64,000 bases of DNA from CALGYY01 sp963678485 (GCA_963678485.1 OY782882.1:434001-498000), one strand, 5' to 3'; counted from the first letter of the stretch, positions 25,350 through 34,898 are shown. Numbers and translations are program-made. Notes: generated from the letters alone by a model not told the origin.

Positions 25350-26816
25350 TTAAAGCCCAAAACCATAATAAGCATGCATACCATTGGGATAAACGCCTTC
25401 AATAAGTATCCCTCCAGTTTTGCCTGTTATTGCGGTTGCAATATCCTCTATAGTTTTTATCGGCTTTTGGTCAATGAACATGATAATAAAACCTTCCTTT
25501 ATCCCGGCAGACCATAGTTTCCCGCTGTCCAGCTTTTTAATCTTTAGACCATGATCAATACCGAGTTTTGACATATCCTCCTTCGAACAGGGCTCAAACT
25601 CGGCTCCCAAAATTCCTGCGATTTCGGAAGGTTCAGTTTTCACCAGACCAGTTGCGCCATTGCGGTTTTGCAGTTCAACATCCACTACCCTTTCTTTGCC
25701 GTCGTGAAGGATAGTCACAAGCACTTTATCGCCCGGTCTGCGGCGTGCTATCAACTCTTTGAGTTCCGATTTACTATTTGTAGTGATATCGTCAAGCTTC
25801 AATATGATATCTCCCACTTCAATGCCTGCCTTTTCGGCGGAACCTTCAGCAATCACCGATTCAACATACACACCTTTAATTTCATCGATGCCCTTTTCCT
25901 TAGCAAATTTGCTGTCGATATCAACAAACGAAATTCCCATGTAGGCACGCTGCACCTCGCCAAACTCGATAAGATCGCCCACGACCTTACTCACCAGATT
26001 GCTTGGAATGGCAAAAGAATATCCGGTGTATGAGCCCGTATTGCTTGCAATAGCGGCATTTACACCGATAAGATCTCCATTCGTATTCACCAAAGCACCT
26101 CCACTATTCCCCGGATTCACCGCAGCATCCGTTTGTATGAATGATTCTACCGCAGAAACATCCCCAAGAATCTGAATATCTCGTGCCTTTGCACTGACAA
26201 TCCCTGCAGTGACAGTGCTTGTCAGGTTAAATGGATTACCTACGGCCAACACCCATTCACCAACCTGAACCATATCTGAATTGCCATAAGTAAGGAATGG
26301 CAATCCTGTTTCGTCAATTTTTATAACCGCAAGATCGGTAAGCGGATCAGTTCCAACCACCGTTGCAGTATAGGTTCTTTTATCATTTAATGTAACTTCA
26401 ATTGTATTGGCACTTTGAACAACATGATTGTTGGTCACTATATAGCCATTTTCAGAAACAATAACACCAGAACCAGCAGCAACTAATGGATATCCACCAT
26501 TAGGCGATTGCCTGAAAAAATCGAAGAATGGATCAAAACCAAAGAAATCATCATAATAAGCATTCTTCTGCTGGTACTGAGTTTTGATATGCACCACAGC
26601 GTGTATTGATTTCTGCGCCGCGTTCCTGAAATCCGGTCCGATGCCATCCTGCATACCAGTATAGGAAGCAGTCTGTACTGGCGTTTGGGGAGAATACGCA
26701 ACTGGCTGTGGCCTCATTGCATTCACAAGCAAAATTCCAAAAACGGCGAAAGTGCCGCCAATGAATCCCAGTAAAATGGTACTGGCAATTCGCTTAAAAC
26801 CCATTGTTTTCATCAT
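25350..26816 (-). CDS. HtrA/Do family serine protease with two PDZ domains
   Basis: An inner-membrane-anchored or exported periplasmic quality-control protease. The N-terminus has one hydrophobic segment (IASTILLGFIGGTFAVFGILL, residues ~10-31). The trypsin-like domain carries the triad H131 (TNNHVV), D161 (DPLTDLAVIKID) and S238 (NPGNSGGALV). PDZ1 follows at ~280-385 (GVYVESVIAEGSAEKAGIEVG) and a more diverged PDZ2 occupies the last ~90 residues (SGKLWSAGIKEGFIIMFIDQ). The 488-residue length matches DegP/DegQ. It degrades or refolds misfolded envelope proteins. It lies upstream of rpoD on the same strand but is separated from it by ~150 bases and rpoD's own -7 element. Confidence 0.94.
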   Translation of the reverse strand: MMKTMGFKRIASTILLGFIGGTFAVFGILLVNAMRPQPVAYSPQTPVQTASYTGMQDGIGPDFRNAAQKSIHAVVHIKTQYQQKNAYYDDFFGFDPFFDFFRQSPNGGYPLVAAGSGVIVSENGYIVTNNHVVQSANTIEVTLNDKRTYTATVVGTDPLTDLAVIKIDETGLPFLTYGNSDMVQVGEWVLAVGNPFNLTSTVTAGIVSAKARDIQILGDVSAVESFIQTDAAVNPGNSGGALVNTNGDLIGVNAAIASNTGSYTGYSFAIPSNLVSKVVGDLIEFGEVQRAYMGISFVDIDSKFAKEKGIDEIKGVYVESVIAEGSAEKAGIEVGDIILKLDDITTNSKSELKELIARRRPGDKVLVTILHDGKERVVDVELQNRNGATGLVKTEPSEIAGILGAEFEPCSKEDMSKLGIDHGLKIKKLDSGKLWSAGIKEGFIIMFIDQKPIKTIEDIATAITGKTGGILIEGVYPNGMHAYYGFGL

Positions 26817-27015
26817 TCACTGATTTTTCTAATTAAAGTTTATGATAGTATTTGCAAATCACCGGTGAAAACCGATGTATTGTTGCCTTCAATTTTTATT
26901 CCTTCAAGACCATTTAAAAAACTGTTCAAAAATCACAAACACACTTTACAACCGTAAAAGGGTGTAAAATATTATTTTTAGAAGGCAAAAATGTTTTTGA
27001 TAGCTCATTCTTAAC

Positions 27016-27023
27016 TAATTTTG
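27016..27023 (+). promoter_or_regulatory. -7 promoter element of the dapF operon
   Basis: TAATTTTG matches TAnnTTTG; a TTTG at 26996-26999 lies 16 bases upstream, slightly close for a -33 element. The first gene starts at 27093. Confidence 0.5.
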
Positions 27024-27092
27024 TGGTGCGTTTGAACTGACATTTTGAACGATTATTCAGGACAAACTGTCATTTTTTTAGCCAGAAACCAA

Positions 27093-27770
27093 ATGAAAAA
27101 CAGCAGCAAAGCAGGAATATTAATCATTGGCATTTTTATAGGGCTGATTTGCGGAATCGCTTTAGCTGCTTGGATGGATTATAAAGGATGGGAGATTAAT
27201 CCTTTACACCAATTCTCCAATCTTGATTTTTTCAGAAATGACAAAACCGAAGATTATAATGATCAATACCACTCTTCGGTAAGCAATCGCGATAGCAATA
27301 CCCGTTCGCTCATGTCGAAAAAAGGCAGTGAGGAGTATAATAACAATGTATCCAATGATTCTCCTGATTCAATAAGTACCAACAACCACATATCAAGCGA
27401 ACGACCGCTTAAGGTTTCTACCGATCAGCTACTTTATTCAAAGCAAATAAAAATATCCGCAAAGCCCGGAAAAGAAAACAATGAACTGGATTCCCTGCTA
27501 ATCGACGATAAGTACACTACTGACGACAATAACATCATCACTGTTGAATTCTGGCAATCACCTATTAATTATGTGGGTTATAAATGGGCCAATAATAAAT
27601 TGGTGCTTTTCGGTTTTTATGATTTCACTGCCACAAAAATTATTGCTTGCGACGACAATTATTATATGAACTACGGCACACTGTATTATCTACTGGAGAA
27701 TACTAATACATTTAGAAACCTTTCATTGGTAAATGATCCTGCTATCATTAAAAAACTGAATAGTTTATGA
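27093..27770 (+). CDS. Unknown protein with one N-terminal membrane helix
   Basis: Starting at ATG 27093 (225 residues; the TTG at 27045 has no support) the protein has one hydrophobic segment at residues ~8-27 (ILIIGIFIGLICGIALAAWM), a long polar Asn/Ser/Asp-rich linker, and a C-terminal folded portion of ~80 residues (ITVEFWQSPINYVGYKWANN ... LYYLLENTNTFRNL). I do not recognise the family. It overlaps dapF by four bases (ATGA), so it is translationally coupled to lysine/peptidoglycan precursor synthesis and upstream of mltG; a cell-wall role is plausible but only by context. Confidence 0.7.
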   Translation: MKNSSKAGILIIGIFIGLICGIALAAWMDYKGWEINPLHQFSNLDFFRNDKTEDYNDQYHSSVSNRDSNTRSLMSKKGSEEYNNNVSNDSPDSISTNNHISSERPLKVSTDQLLYSKQIKISAKPGKENNELDSLLIDDKYTTDDNNIITVEFWQSPINYVGYKWANNKLVLFGFYDFTATKIIACDDNYYMNYGTLYYLLENTNTFRNLSLVNDPAIIKKLNSL

Positions 27771-28573
27771 TACATGCTTTCGAAAAATACCATGGTGCCG
27801 GCAATGATTTTATCCTTATCGACAACCGCTTAAACTCATTTCCAGTTACTATTGAACTCATTGCAAATCTTTGTCACCGCCGCTTCGGCATTGGTGCAGA
27901 TGGCTTGATGCTTCTGGAGAGCGCAGCAGGATTTAATTTCGGGATGCGCTATTTCAATTCCGACGGAAAAGAAGGTAGTATGTGCGGCAATGGAGGACGG
28001 TGCATTAGTAGCTTCGCTCATCATCTTGGAATTATTGGAATGACGGCAAAATTCAGCGCCATTGATGGTATTCACGAATCAGAAATCTTACGCTATCAGG
28101 ATACTTTTTCAACAGTAAACCTCAAAATGCGGGATGTAAAGGGTGTTGAACAACATTCCTCTTATTACTTTACTGATACAGGATCTCCTCACCACATTGT
28201 ATTTGTTGAGAACCTCGAACACATGAATGTAGTTGAAGAAGGAAAAAAAATCAGATACAGCGAACGATATCCACAAGGTGTTAATGTAAACTTCGTTGAA
28301 AAGATTGGAAATGAAATTCACATGCGCACCTATGAACGCGGAGTTGAAGATGAAACTCTGGCATGCGGAACGGGAGCAACAGCGGTCGCTCTGACCCTTT
28401 GCACCTTGAATCCCGGCACTAAGGAGGTCATGCTGAATATGCCGGGAGGTTTGCTTAAAGTGAGTTGTAAACAAGACACAGATGGCTTTACCGATATTTA
28501 TCTTGAAGGTCCTGTAGTACGCGCCTTTTCTGGCAATCTTGATACTAACACCTACAAAACCCAACAATCATGA
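27767..28573 (+). CDS. dapF: Diaminopimelate epimerase
   Basis: The enzyme converts LL- to meso-diaminopimelate for lysine and peptidoglycan. The two catalytic Cys lie in MCGNGGRC (about residue 73) and LACGTGATAVAL (about residue 203). The N-terminus FEKYHGAGNDFILIDN is diagnostic, as is GADGLMLLE. The 268-residue length is normal. Overlaps of four bases at both ends (ATGA) tie it into one operon with the upstream membrane protein and the downstream acetyltransferase. Confidence 0.97.
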   Translation: MIHAFEKYHGAGNDFILIDNRLNSFPVTIELIANLCHRRFGIGADGLMLLESAAGFNFGMRYFNSDGKEGSMCGNGGRCISSFAHHLGIIGMTAKFSAIDGIHESEILRYQDTFSTVNLKMRDVKGVEQHSSYYFTDTGSPHHIVFVENLEHMNVVEEGKKIRYSERYPQGVNVNFVEKIGNEIHMRTYERGVEDETLACGTGATAVALTLCTLNPGTKEVMLNMPGGLLKVSCKQDTDGFTDIYLEGPVVRAFSGNLDTNTYKTQQS

Positions 28574-29103
28574 GAGGAGAAAAAGTCGCACTTCGTGCTG
28601 TGGAACCAGCCGATGCCGCCACTATTCACGAATGGGAAAACGATATGGATGTTTGGCAGCTCAGCAACACCCTGACCCCATTTTCAAGATATACAATTGA
28701 ACAATATATAATAAATTCAGATCAGGATATATTTACAGCCAAACAACTTCGGTTGATGATTGACCGAATTGACGGATCAGAGGTTGTTGCCGCCGGCGCT
28801 ATTGATCTTTTCGATTTTGATCCCATGCATCGTCGCGCCGGTGTAGGTATTCTGATTGCAAAGTCGCAACGCAACGCAGGCCTGGCTTCCGAAGCGCTGG
28901 AATTGCTAAAGACCTACGCATTTGAGACTTTGCAATTACATCAATTGTATTGCAACATTGGAACTGACAATCATGCAAGTCTCACCCTTTTTCAAAAACA
29001 CGGCTTCGAAATATGCGGAACCCGCAAAGACTGGCTGTTACTTAAAGGAAGCTGGCATGATGAAGCCATGTTGCAATGTATGAATCCAAAAAATAACTTA
29101 TAA
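28570..29103 (+). CDS. GNAT-family N-acetyltransferase
   Basis: A 177-residue GCN5-type acetyltransferase of the RimJ/RimL or SpeG-like branch. The start RGEKVALRAVEPADAATIHE WEND is typical, and the acetyl-CoA-binding region is AGVGILIAKSQRNAGLASEAL with the final LHQLYCNIGTDNHASLTLFQKHGFE helix-strand pair. The acceptor is unknown. It overlaps dapF by four bases and is followed by mltG after 10 bases, so it belongs to a dapF-GNAT-mltG operon. Confidence 0.88.
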   Translation: MRGEKVALRAVEPADAATIHEWENDMDVWQLSNTLTPFSRYTIEQYIINSDQDIFTAKQLRLMIDRIDGSEVVAAGAIDLFDFDPMHRRAGVGILIAKSQRNAGLASEALELLKTYAFETLQLHQLYCNIGTDNHASLTLFQKHGFEICGTRKDWLLLKGSWHDEAMLQCMNPKNNL

Positions 29104-29113
29104 TTCAGATACG

Positions 29114-30193
29114 GTGAGCAAAGGAAAAAAAACAAAGAGAAAAACCATCATCATTGCCATTCTTTCACTGTTTGGGGTGCTATTGTTGGGTGGTGGTATC
29201 ATCGGTTATAAATATTACACTAAGATATTTAATGTGAATGTTGATTTGGGGAATAAAGACAGTGAATATTTATACATTCCCACAGGATCAGATTTTGACG
29301 ATGTAGCAGAACTACTGGATAAAGAAGGTATATTAAAAGACAAGGCTTCCTTTGTCTGGCTTTCAGAAAAAAAAGGATATACTACTTCAGTAAAATCGGG
29401 AAGATATTTACTCACAAATCATATGACCAATAACGCCCTCATCAATTTATTGAGATCGGGGCGGCAAGAACCAGTTAAGTTCACTTTTAACCAATTCAGA
29501 ACAAGACCACAGCTTGCAGGAAAGGTTGGGCAATTGCTGGAAATTGATTCAACGGAAGTAGCAAATACGCTATACAATGATTCCCTGCTCGAAGAACGTT
29601 ATCAGATGAATGGATATGAAATCATGGCCATATTCATTCCTAACACCTATGAGCTTTATTGGAATATTTCTATTACTGAATTCCTTGACAGAATGCACAA
29701 AGAATACGAGAAATTCTGGACTGATGAGCGCAAACATAAGGCCTCTGCTATTGGTCTAAGCCCAATGCAAGTTGTTGTACTCGCATCTATCGTCACTCAG
29801 GAAAGCAATAAAAAAGATGAAATGCCTCGTCTTGCAGGTGTATATCTTAACCGCATCAACAAAGGAATGTTGCTACAGGCTTGCCCAACGGCCATATATG
29901 CATCGGGTGATTTCACACTGACCCGGGTATTAAAAAGGCACACAGAAATCGAATCTCCCTACAACACATATATCCATAAAGGGTTGCCTCCCGGACCAAT
30001 TTGTACACCTTCAGGCGCCGTGATTGATAAGGTACTTGAGGCTGAGAAGCACGACTACCTATTCTTTTGCGCAAAGGAAGACTTTTCCGGCTATCACAAT
30101 TTTGCCAAAACCAACGCCCAGCATGAGCAGAATGCTGCCAGATACCAGCAAGCCTATGTGAAGTGGGCAAAAGAGCATAAGAAAAAGAAGTAA
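29114..30193 (+). CDS. mltG: Endolytic murein transglycosylase
   Basis: MltG (YceG) cuts nascent glycan strands in the periplasm and sets their length. Residues ~7-30 form a single membrane anchor (IIIAILSLFGVLLLGGGIIGY) after a Lys-rich start. The catalytic domain has IFIPNTYELYWN, LASIVTQESNKKDEMPRLAG with the catalytic Glu in TQES, VYLNRINKGMLLQACPT and YNTYIHKGLPPGPICTPS. GTG 29114 is used; it precedes the basic start naturally and gives 359 residues, normal for the family. It closes the dapF operon. Confidence 0.95.
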   Translation: MSKGKKTKRKTIIIAILSLFGVLLLGGGIIGYKYYTKIFNVNVDLGNKDSEYLYIPTGSDFDDVAELLDKEGILKDKASFVWLSEKKGYTTSVKSGRYLLTNHMTNNALINLLRSGRQEPVKFTFNQFRTRPQLAGKVGQLLEIDSTEVANTLYNDSLLEERYQMNGYEIMAIFIPNTYELYWNISITEFLDRMHKEYEKFWTDERKHKASAIGLSPMQVVVLASIVTQESNKKDEMPRLAGVYLNRINKGMLLQACPTAIYASGDFTLTRVLKRHTEIESPYNTYIHKGLPPGPICTPSGAVIDKVLEAEKHDYLFFCAKEDFSGYHNFAKTNAQHEQNAARYQQAYVKWAKEHKKKK

Positions 30194-30326
30194 TAACGTA
30201 TGAACCAAAGGACTAAAAATTCATGCTTGGTCCTTGGTCAAAATTTTTATGTTTCTGCCCCAATTGCTATGCAGATTTTTAAAAAATTACTACATTAGCC
30301 AACGAATTAACAGAAAAAAGACACTT

Positions 30327-31157
30327 ATGAAAAAGACCCTGTTTGTCGCATTATTTGCATTGCTTGGCGTATCAAGCTTTGCGCTGAATCCTTCCAGGAA
30401 ATACGCTGCAAAACCCGGTGATTTCGGGCTGAATTATGAAGAGGTGAACATTGAAACCGAAGACAACCTGACATTAAAAGGATGGTTCTACAAACCGGTT
30501 GAAGCTTCGAACAAAGTCATCATTCTTAGTGATGATGGCGATGGCAACATGGCCGATTTGATTGAGATTGCAAGTAATTTCGTTTCACTTGGGTTTTATG
30601 TTCTCACTTATGATTACAGAGGATATGGCGAAAGTGCTGATTTTACTATTAATAATAATTTTTACATCTATGCACAATTCGAAAAAGACCTGCAAGGTGC
30701 TATCAATTGGATGAGGAAATATCAATCCAAACTGAAGACCGTAGACCTTTACGGAATAGGCATTGGTGGTGGATTAAGCATTGCCGTTGGCACTTCACGG
30801 ACAGAATTATTTCAGGTTATTGCCGACAGTCCTTACTCCACACTTGAGGACATGAAAAAACGCATCAAAGAAAAAAGAAATATCGACGTATTACTCCCAT
30901 TAGGCTACAATAAATACCTCATGGAACCTTACTACGGCCTCGAAGCTAAAGGAACCAATTTATATAGCGTGATGTTCATCTGCGGCGAGAATGATGATCT
31001 TGCTACTCCAGATGACATGAAGAATCTGATGAAAATCCAAAAGAACCGCAGTTCCTTGTATATCGTTAAAGGTGTTGCAGGAAGGGAAACCTTCACTAAA
31101 GACAAGAATGCATATTTTGAAGCCATCAAGGGATTCCTAAAGACTCCGAGTAACTAA
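30327..31157 (+). CDS. Exported alpha/beta-hydrolase-fold protein lacking catalytic residues
   Basis: ATG 30327 opens a signal peptide (MKKTLFVALFALLGVSSFA), giving 276 residues. The fold is that of BAAT/PGAP-type hydrolases: GWFYKP, DYRGYGES at ~96-103, DLYGIGIGGG at ~140-149, ADSPYSTLEDM and ICGENDDLATPDDM. In active relatives the nucleophile elbow is G-x-S-x-G; here it is G143-I-G145-I-G147, so the Ser is Gly. The usual His near the C-terminus (GxGHxE-like) appears replaced at AGRETF (R253/E254). Asp223/224 remains. A non-catalytic periplasmic role is inferred. The following stem-loop marks the end of the unit. Confidence 0.82.
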   Translation: MKKTLFVALFALLGVSSFALNPSRKYAAKPGDFGLNYEEVNIETEDNLTLKGWFYKPVEASNKVIILSDDGDGNMADLIEIASNFVSLGFYVLTYDYRGYGESADFTINNNFYIYAQFEKDLQGAINWMRKYQSKLKTVDLYGIGIGGGLSIAVGTSRTELFQVIADSPYSTLEDMKKRIKEKRNIDVLLPLGYNKYLMEPYYGLEAKGTNLYSVMFICGENDDLATPDDMKNLMKIQKNRSSLYIVKGVAGRETFTKDKNAYFEAIKGFLKTPSN

Positions 31158-31177
31158 GCACAAAGCAAAACATTTCT

Positions 31178-31221
31178 ACTGCGTTTCGGTCACTCTTGGG
31201 TCACTGAAACGCAGTTTTTTA
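31178..31221 (+). terminator. Strong terminator
   Basis: ACTGCGTTTCGGT (31178-31190) pairs with ACTGAAACGCAGT (31203-31215) including a G-U pair, followed by a run of T. Confidence 0.92.
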
Positions 31222-31249
31222 TCTGTATAAACTAATAGAACATAGAAAA

Positions 31250-32599
31250 ATGGGCGCATTCAAAGCATACGATATTCGTGGAATTTTCGGAAAAGATTTC
31301 GACCTGAACGATGTTTACCGCATGGGTTTTTTCCTCCCCGGCTTACTTAATACTTCTAAAATTCTTGTAGGACGGGATGTTCGCGTATCCTCCCCCGACA
31401 TGTTCCAATTTCTATGCAATGGCATTACTGATGCAGGAGCGGATGTTTATGACATTGGACTGGCAACAACTCCTATGGTTTATTTTGGAACGGCGCAACA
31501 TAACTTTGATGCAAGTGTACAAATCACCGCATCCCACAATCCTAAAGAATACAACGGTCTCAAGATTTCCCGCACGAATGCGTTACCGGTTGGTTACGAT
31601 AGTGGTCTTGCCGAATTAGAAAAATTGGTAAAGAACGGTAGCATTACCAAAGCCGCGAACAAAGGCAACGTTATTCCCTATGATATTAAAGAAGAATATA
31701 TCAATTTTCTAAAAAAATATGTTCCCGATCTGAGTAATATGCGAATAAGCATGGATTGCTCGAATGGTATGGCTTGCCTGCTGATTAAGGAATTGCTGGG
31801 GCAGAAACCTCTGTACATATTTGATGAACTCGACGGCACCTTCCCCAATCATGAAGCCAATCCACTGGTAATGGCAAATGTTCAGGATCTGATTACACAT
31901 GTATTGCAGCATCGTTCAGATGTGGGAGTCATCTTCGACGGAGATGCTGACAGGGTAATGTTTGTGGATGAAAAAGGCCAGTTCATTTCACCCGATTTAA
32001 TGATTGCTGTACTTGCGCATTATTTTCTTAAAGATAAAAAAGAAAATGTGCTTCAGGATATCCGCACCAGTAAGGCAGTTGGCGAATACATCGAAAAGAT
32101 GGGCTCCAGCATGCATATGTGGCGTGTTGGCCGTGCATACGCAGCGGTAAAGCTTCGCGAAATTGATGGTCTCTTTGGTGGTGAATACGCAGGACATTAT
32201 TATTTCCGCGATTTCTTTTACTCCGACTCCGGGATTATGGCGTGTTTAATTGCTTTGGATGTATTTGCATCAATGAAAAAGCAAGGCATCAGTGTTTCAG
32301 GGCTCATTGCGAAGATTTCAGCATATGTTAGTACCGGCGAAATCAACTTTGAACTGGAACAAAAGCAACAGGCCATGGATGCCATTCGCGATTACTTCCT
32401 GTCGCAGGAAAAAGTGGTGGCGTCTTATGATTTCGATGGCTATCGCTGCGATTTTAAGGATTGGTGGTTCAATGTCAGACCTTCCAATACTGAACCCTAT
32501 TTGCGCTTTATTGCAGAAGCCAAAGATCCTGAAAAACTTAAGCAAGCCGTAGAACAAGTAAAACGTATTATCGAAAAAATAAAAAGTCAAACTTTTTAA
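31250..32599 (+). CDS. Phosphomannomutase/phosphoglucomutase family enzyme
   Basis: An alpha-D-phosphohexomutase of 449 residues that moves phosphate between C6 and C1 of mannose or glucose for nucleotide-sugar synthesis. Motifs in order: FKAYDIRGIFGKDF at the start, active-site TASHNPKEYNGLK with the phospho-Ser around residue 97, metal loop FDGDADRVMFVDE near 230, sugar-binding GGEYAGHYYF near 310 and phosphate-binding RPSNTEPYLRF near 415. Length and motif order are those of PMM/PGM (ManB/AlgC-like). It likely supplies LPS or glycoprotein sugars; it sits alone after a terminator. Confidence 0.93.
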   Translation: MGAFKAYDIRGIFGKDFDLNDVYRMGFFLPGLLNTSKILVGRDVRVSSPDMFQFLCNGITDAGADVYDIGLATTPMVYFGTAQHNFDASVQITASHNPKEYNGLKISRTNALPVGYDSGLAELEKLVKNGSITKAANKGNVIPYDIKEEYINFLKKYVPDLSNMRISMDCSNGMACLLIKELLGQKPLYIFDELDGTFPNHEANPLVMANVQDLITHVLQHRSDVGVIFDGDADRVMFVDEKGQFISPDLMIAVLAHYFLKDKKENVLQDIRTSKAVGEYIEKMGSSMHMWRVGRAYAAVKLREIDGLFGGEYAGHYYFRDFFYSDSGIMACLIALDVFASMKKQGISVSGLIAKISAYVSTGEINFELEQKQQAMDAIRDYFLSQEKVVASYDFDGYRCDFKDWWFNVRPSNTEPYLRFIAEAKDPEKLKQAVEQVKRIIEKIKSQTF

Positions 32600-32646
32600 A
32601 GCACGATTAAAAGCAAACATACTTTTCCATATCACTTTGTATATAT

Positions 32647-32654
32647 TACCTTTG
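32647..32654 (+). promoter_or_regulatory. -7 promoter element before the 32709 gene
   Basis: TACCTTTG matches TAnnTTTG. A TTTC (32624-32627) 19 bases upstream could serve as a weak -33 element. Confidence 0.5.
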
Positions 32655-32708
32655 TATCAGGCAAAACAGATAATCACAAAAAATAACACCCTCTAAATAA
32701 ACCGACAC

Positions 32709-33269
32709 ATGGAAAACAATGTTCCCGTAAAAACTTTTCAGGATGTCAGAAACTGTCCTGAAATTGTATGGCTTGGCATCGACTTCACACGTGTAAAATT
32801 TGTCGGACCAGCCGGATTCAACGACATTCACAGCATTCTTGCTGTTCAGACCCACGGAATGAATGACGTGGTAATAAAGGAAAGCAAGAAATTTGACTTT
32901 GTAAAATTTCTTCGTAAACGGCCTCGCTATAAGGCAGAACAGGTATATCAGCACAACATGAACATTTCGCCAGAAGGCATTGTTCTCGTGTCCGACACAG
33001 GCAATCGCGTTGATGGCGCTGTTGTTCAGCAAGTGGTTGACGAATGTAAATTCCAACAAGAAGACGCTATTGGCTTGATGTTCGTCGCTGAAACCCTCGA
33101 TAAAAATCAGGTTGCAGCTTTTGCATGGGTGGCCTTTGTGGATCTTAATTCCGGCAAGGTGATCGCCACCAGCAAATACGCTGGACGTGCAGGAGGACTT
33201 TCCTTCCGCAATTTCTGGGTGAATGCCTTCTTTGATATTCTCAGACAACTTAGTCCAATTGTCAGGTAA
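32709..33269 (+). CDS. Conserved protein of unknown function
   Basis: A 186-residue cytoplasmic protein, no signal peptide or membrane segment. It has a mixed alpha/beta look with the segments VWLGIDFTRVKFVGPAGF, NRVDGAVVQQVVDE, and IGLMFVAETLDKNQ followed by AWVAFVDLNSGKVIATSKY, then GRAGGLSFRNFWVNAFFDI. The last segment resembles an envelope-stress or signalling protein of Bacteroidota but I cannot name a family. It has its own -7 element and is three bases from the downstream barrel-like gene, suggesting an operon with envelope proteins to 38348. Confidence 0.75.
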   Translation: MENNVPVKTFQDVRNCPEIVWLGIDFTRVKFVGPAGFNDIHSILAVQTHGMNDVVIKESKKFDFVKFLRKRPRYKAEQVYQHNMNISPEGIVLVSDTGNRVDGAVVQQVVDECKFQQEDAIGLMFVAETLDKNQVAAFAWVAFVDLNSGKVIATSKYAGRAGGLSFRNFWVNAFFDILRQLSPIVR

Positions 33270-33272
33270 CTT

Positions 33273-34202
33273 ATGCGGTACAGCCCCCTGATCCGCTGTT
33301 GTATACTATCAGTTTTGATGGGGGTTTGCCTTTCCTCATATGCGCAGCATGACAGCACAAATACTGTCGTGCCTGCAACAAAAACATTCCGGCCCGGACG
33401 TTTCTCTGCCGTAATGGCCACAGAGTCTGCATTAGCCACGCTGACCTTAATCGGCCTCAACGAGATTTGGTATAAGGACTATCCTAAATCATCCTTCCAT
33501 TTTTTTAATGATAACGCCGAATGGCTGCAGATGGACAAACTCGGCCATGCTTGGACTGCCTATCAATTAAGCAATATCAGTTATGCTGCCCTGAAATGGA
33601 GTGGCGCAAAAGAAAAAAAATGTGCATGGTTTGGCGGTTTATCAGGCATGTCGTATCAGCTGATTATAGAAATGCTTGACGCCTTTAGCAGCGAATGGGG
33701 ATTTTCCGCCACCGATTTCGCCGCCAATGTCGGAGGTAGCGCATTATTCACAAGTCAGCAGCTGCTTTGGCATGAACAACGTTTTACGATGAAGTACTCC
33801 TATCATTACAGCCCACATGCCGCATTCAGGCCGGATTTGCTGGGGAACAACAAAATGGAGCGACTATTAAAAGACTATAATGGACAGACCTATTGGCTCA
33901 GCTGTAGTCCCGGATGTTTCCTAAAAAAAGAGAGTCGCTTCCCGCGCTGGATCGCATTTTCGCTTGGATACAGTGCCGATGGAATGGTAGGCGGGCGCGA
34001 CAACAGCGAAGTACCGGCCTATGCGAACGTCGCGCGCAGTAGGCGTTTCCTGCTTTCTGCTGATATTGACTTTAGCAAAATACCCGTTAAATCAAAATTC
34101 CTGCATAGTGTTTTCTGTGCAATCAATATTTTAAAAGTCCCTTTCCCTGCATTGGAATATAACACTAGCAAAGGATTTCAGGGGCATTGGTTATATTTGT
34201 AG
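33273..34202 (+). CDS. DUF2279-like (YfiM-like) exported protein
   Basis: 309 residues with a signal peptide (MRYSPLIRCCILSVLMGVCLSSYAQ). The body has FHFFNDNAEWLQMDKLGHAW, a Lys-Leu-Gly-His-Ala segment followed by TAYQLS, and GLSGMSYQLIIEMLDAFSSEWGFSATDFAANVGG, the pattern I associate with DUF2279, predicted periplasmic proteins. The remaining region to the C-terminus looks beta-rich. It begins three bases after the previous stop, so the two are co-transcribed; the next gene follows after 18 bases. Function unknown. Confidence 0.75.
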   Translation: MRYSPLIRCCILSVLMGVCLSSYAQHDSTNTVVPATKTFRPGRFSAVMATESALATLTLIGLNEIWYKDYPKSSFHFFNDNAEWLQMDKLGHAWTAYQLSNISYAALKWSGAKEKKCAWFGGLSGMSYQLIIEMLDAFSSEWGFSATDFAANVGGSALFTSQQLLWHEQRFTMKYSYHYSPHAAFRPDLLGNNKMERLLKDYNGQTYWLSCSPGCFLKKESRFPRWIAFSLGYSADGMVGGRDNSEVPAYANVARSRRFLLSADIDFSKIPVKSKFLHSVFCAINILKVPFPALEYNTSKGFQGHWLYL

Positions 34203-34220
34203 TTTGAAATTATTATAAAC

Positions 34221-34892
34221 ATGCGTAGATCGCTCCTTCCTTTTGTGATGATCATATTGCTGTCTTGCCTTACGGCGAAGGCTCAATACGATTCAACATA
34301 TTATAAGGAGGAAATGTTCAGCAGCCAGATCGACACCCTTCGTAAAGCGCATGGATGGGGAAAACTTATTCCTGAGAAATACGAATTGCAGATTCTTGTA
34401 GCCTTATCACATTATCCCGAATTAGATCTTGTTCCGATTGAATTCATCGAAACACCACTTACTTGCACCATGATGGCTCAGCCGCGCACAAAAACCTTGT
34501 TTGACGGGAGAAATAGAACATATATCATCTTCATTAATAACAACAAGGAGAATACTGGATTCCTTCCTTCTGAACTTTCGTTCAATCAATTTGTGGGTGT
34601 GGTGGGGCACGAATTGGGACATTTATCCTATTACGCCGGACGTTCACCCTGGCAACTTATTGTTGATGGTATCGGTTATTATTTTACTGATTATCGGCGT
34701 CAGTTCGAAGCGGGTACCGACTACATCACCCTTGACCATGGCCTTGGCTGGCAGCTTCTTGATTTCAGCAATTACATTGTCCATACAGCAAGGCTTAGCG
34801 AGGCTTATGCAAAAAAGAAAAACACCTATTATCTTTCCGATCAGAATCTCCGGCAAGAATTATTAAGACGAAAATCTGCATTAACCCCATAA
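34221..34892 (+). CDS. Exported zincin-like putative metallopeptidase
   Basis: 223 residues with a signal peptide ending TAKAQ. The zinc signature HELGH occurs at VGVVGHELGHLSYYAGRS (about residue 130), and an acidic downstream segment, RQFEAGTDYITLDHGLG, could give the third ligand as Glu or Asp (EAGTD). Earlier FIETPLTCTMMAQPR and TYIIFINNN are consistent with the beta sheet of zincins. The rest does not match a peptidase family I can name. It stands directly before the PNGase F-like gene (six bases), so both are likely exported together. Confidence 0.75.
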   Translation: MRRSLLPFVMIILLSCLTAKAQYDSTYYKEEMFSSQIDTLRKAHGWGKLIPEKYELQILVALSHYPELDLVPIEFIETPLTCTMMAQPRTKTLFDGRNRTYIIFINNNKENTGFLPSELSFNQFVGVVGHELGHLSYYAGRSPWQLIVDGIGYYFTDYRRQFEAGTDYITLDHGLGWQLLDFSNYIVHTARLSEAYAKKKNTYYLSDQNLRQELLRRKSALTP

Positions 34893-34898
34893 TTATTT

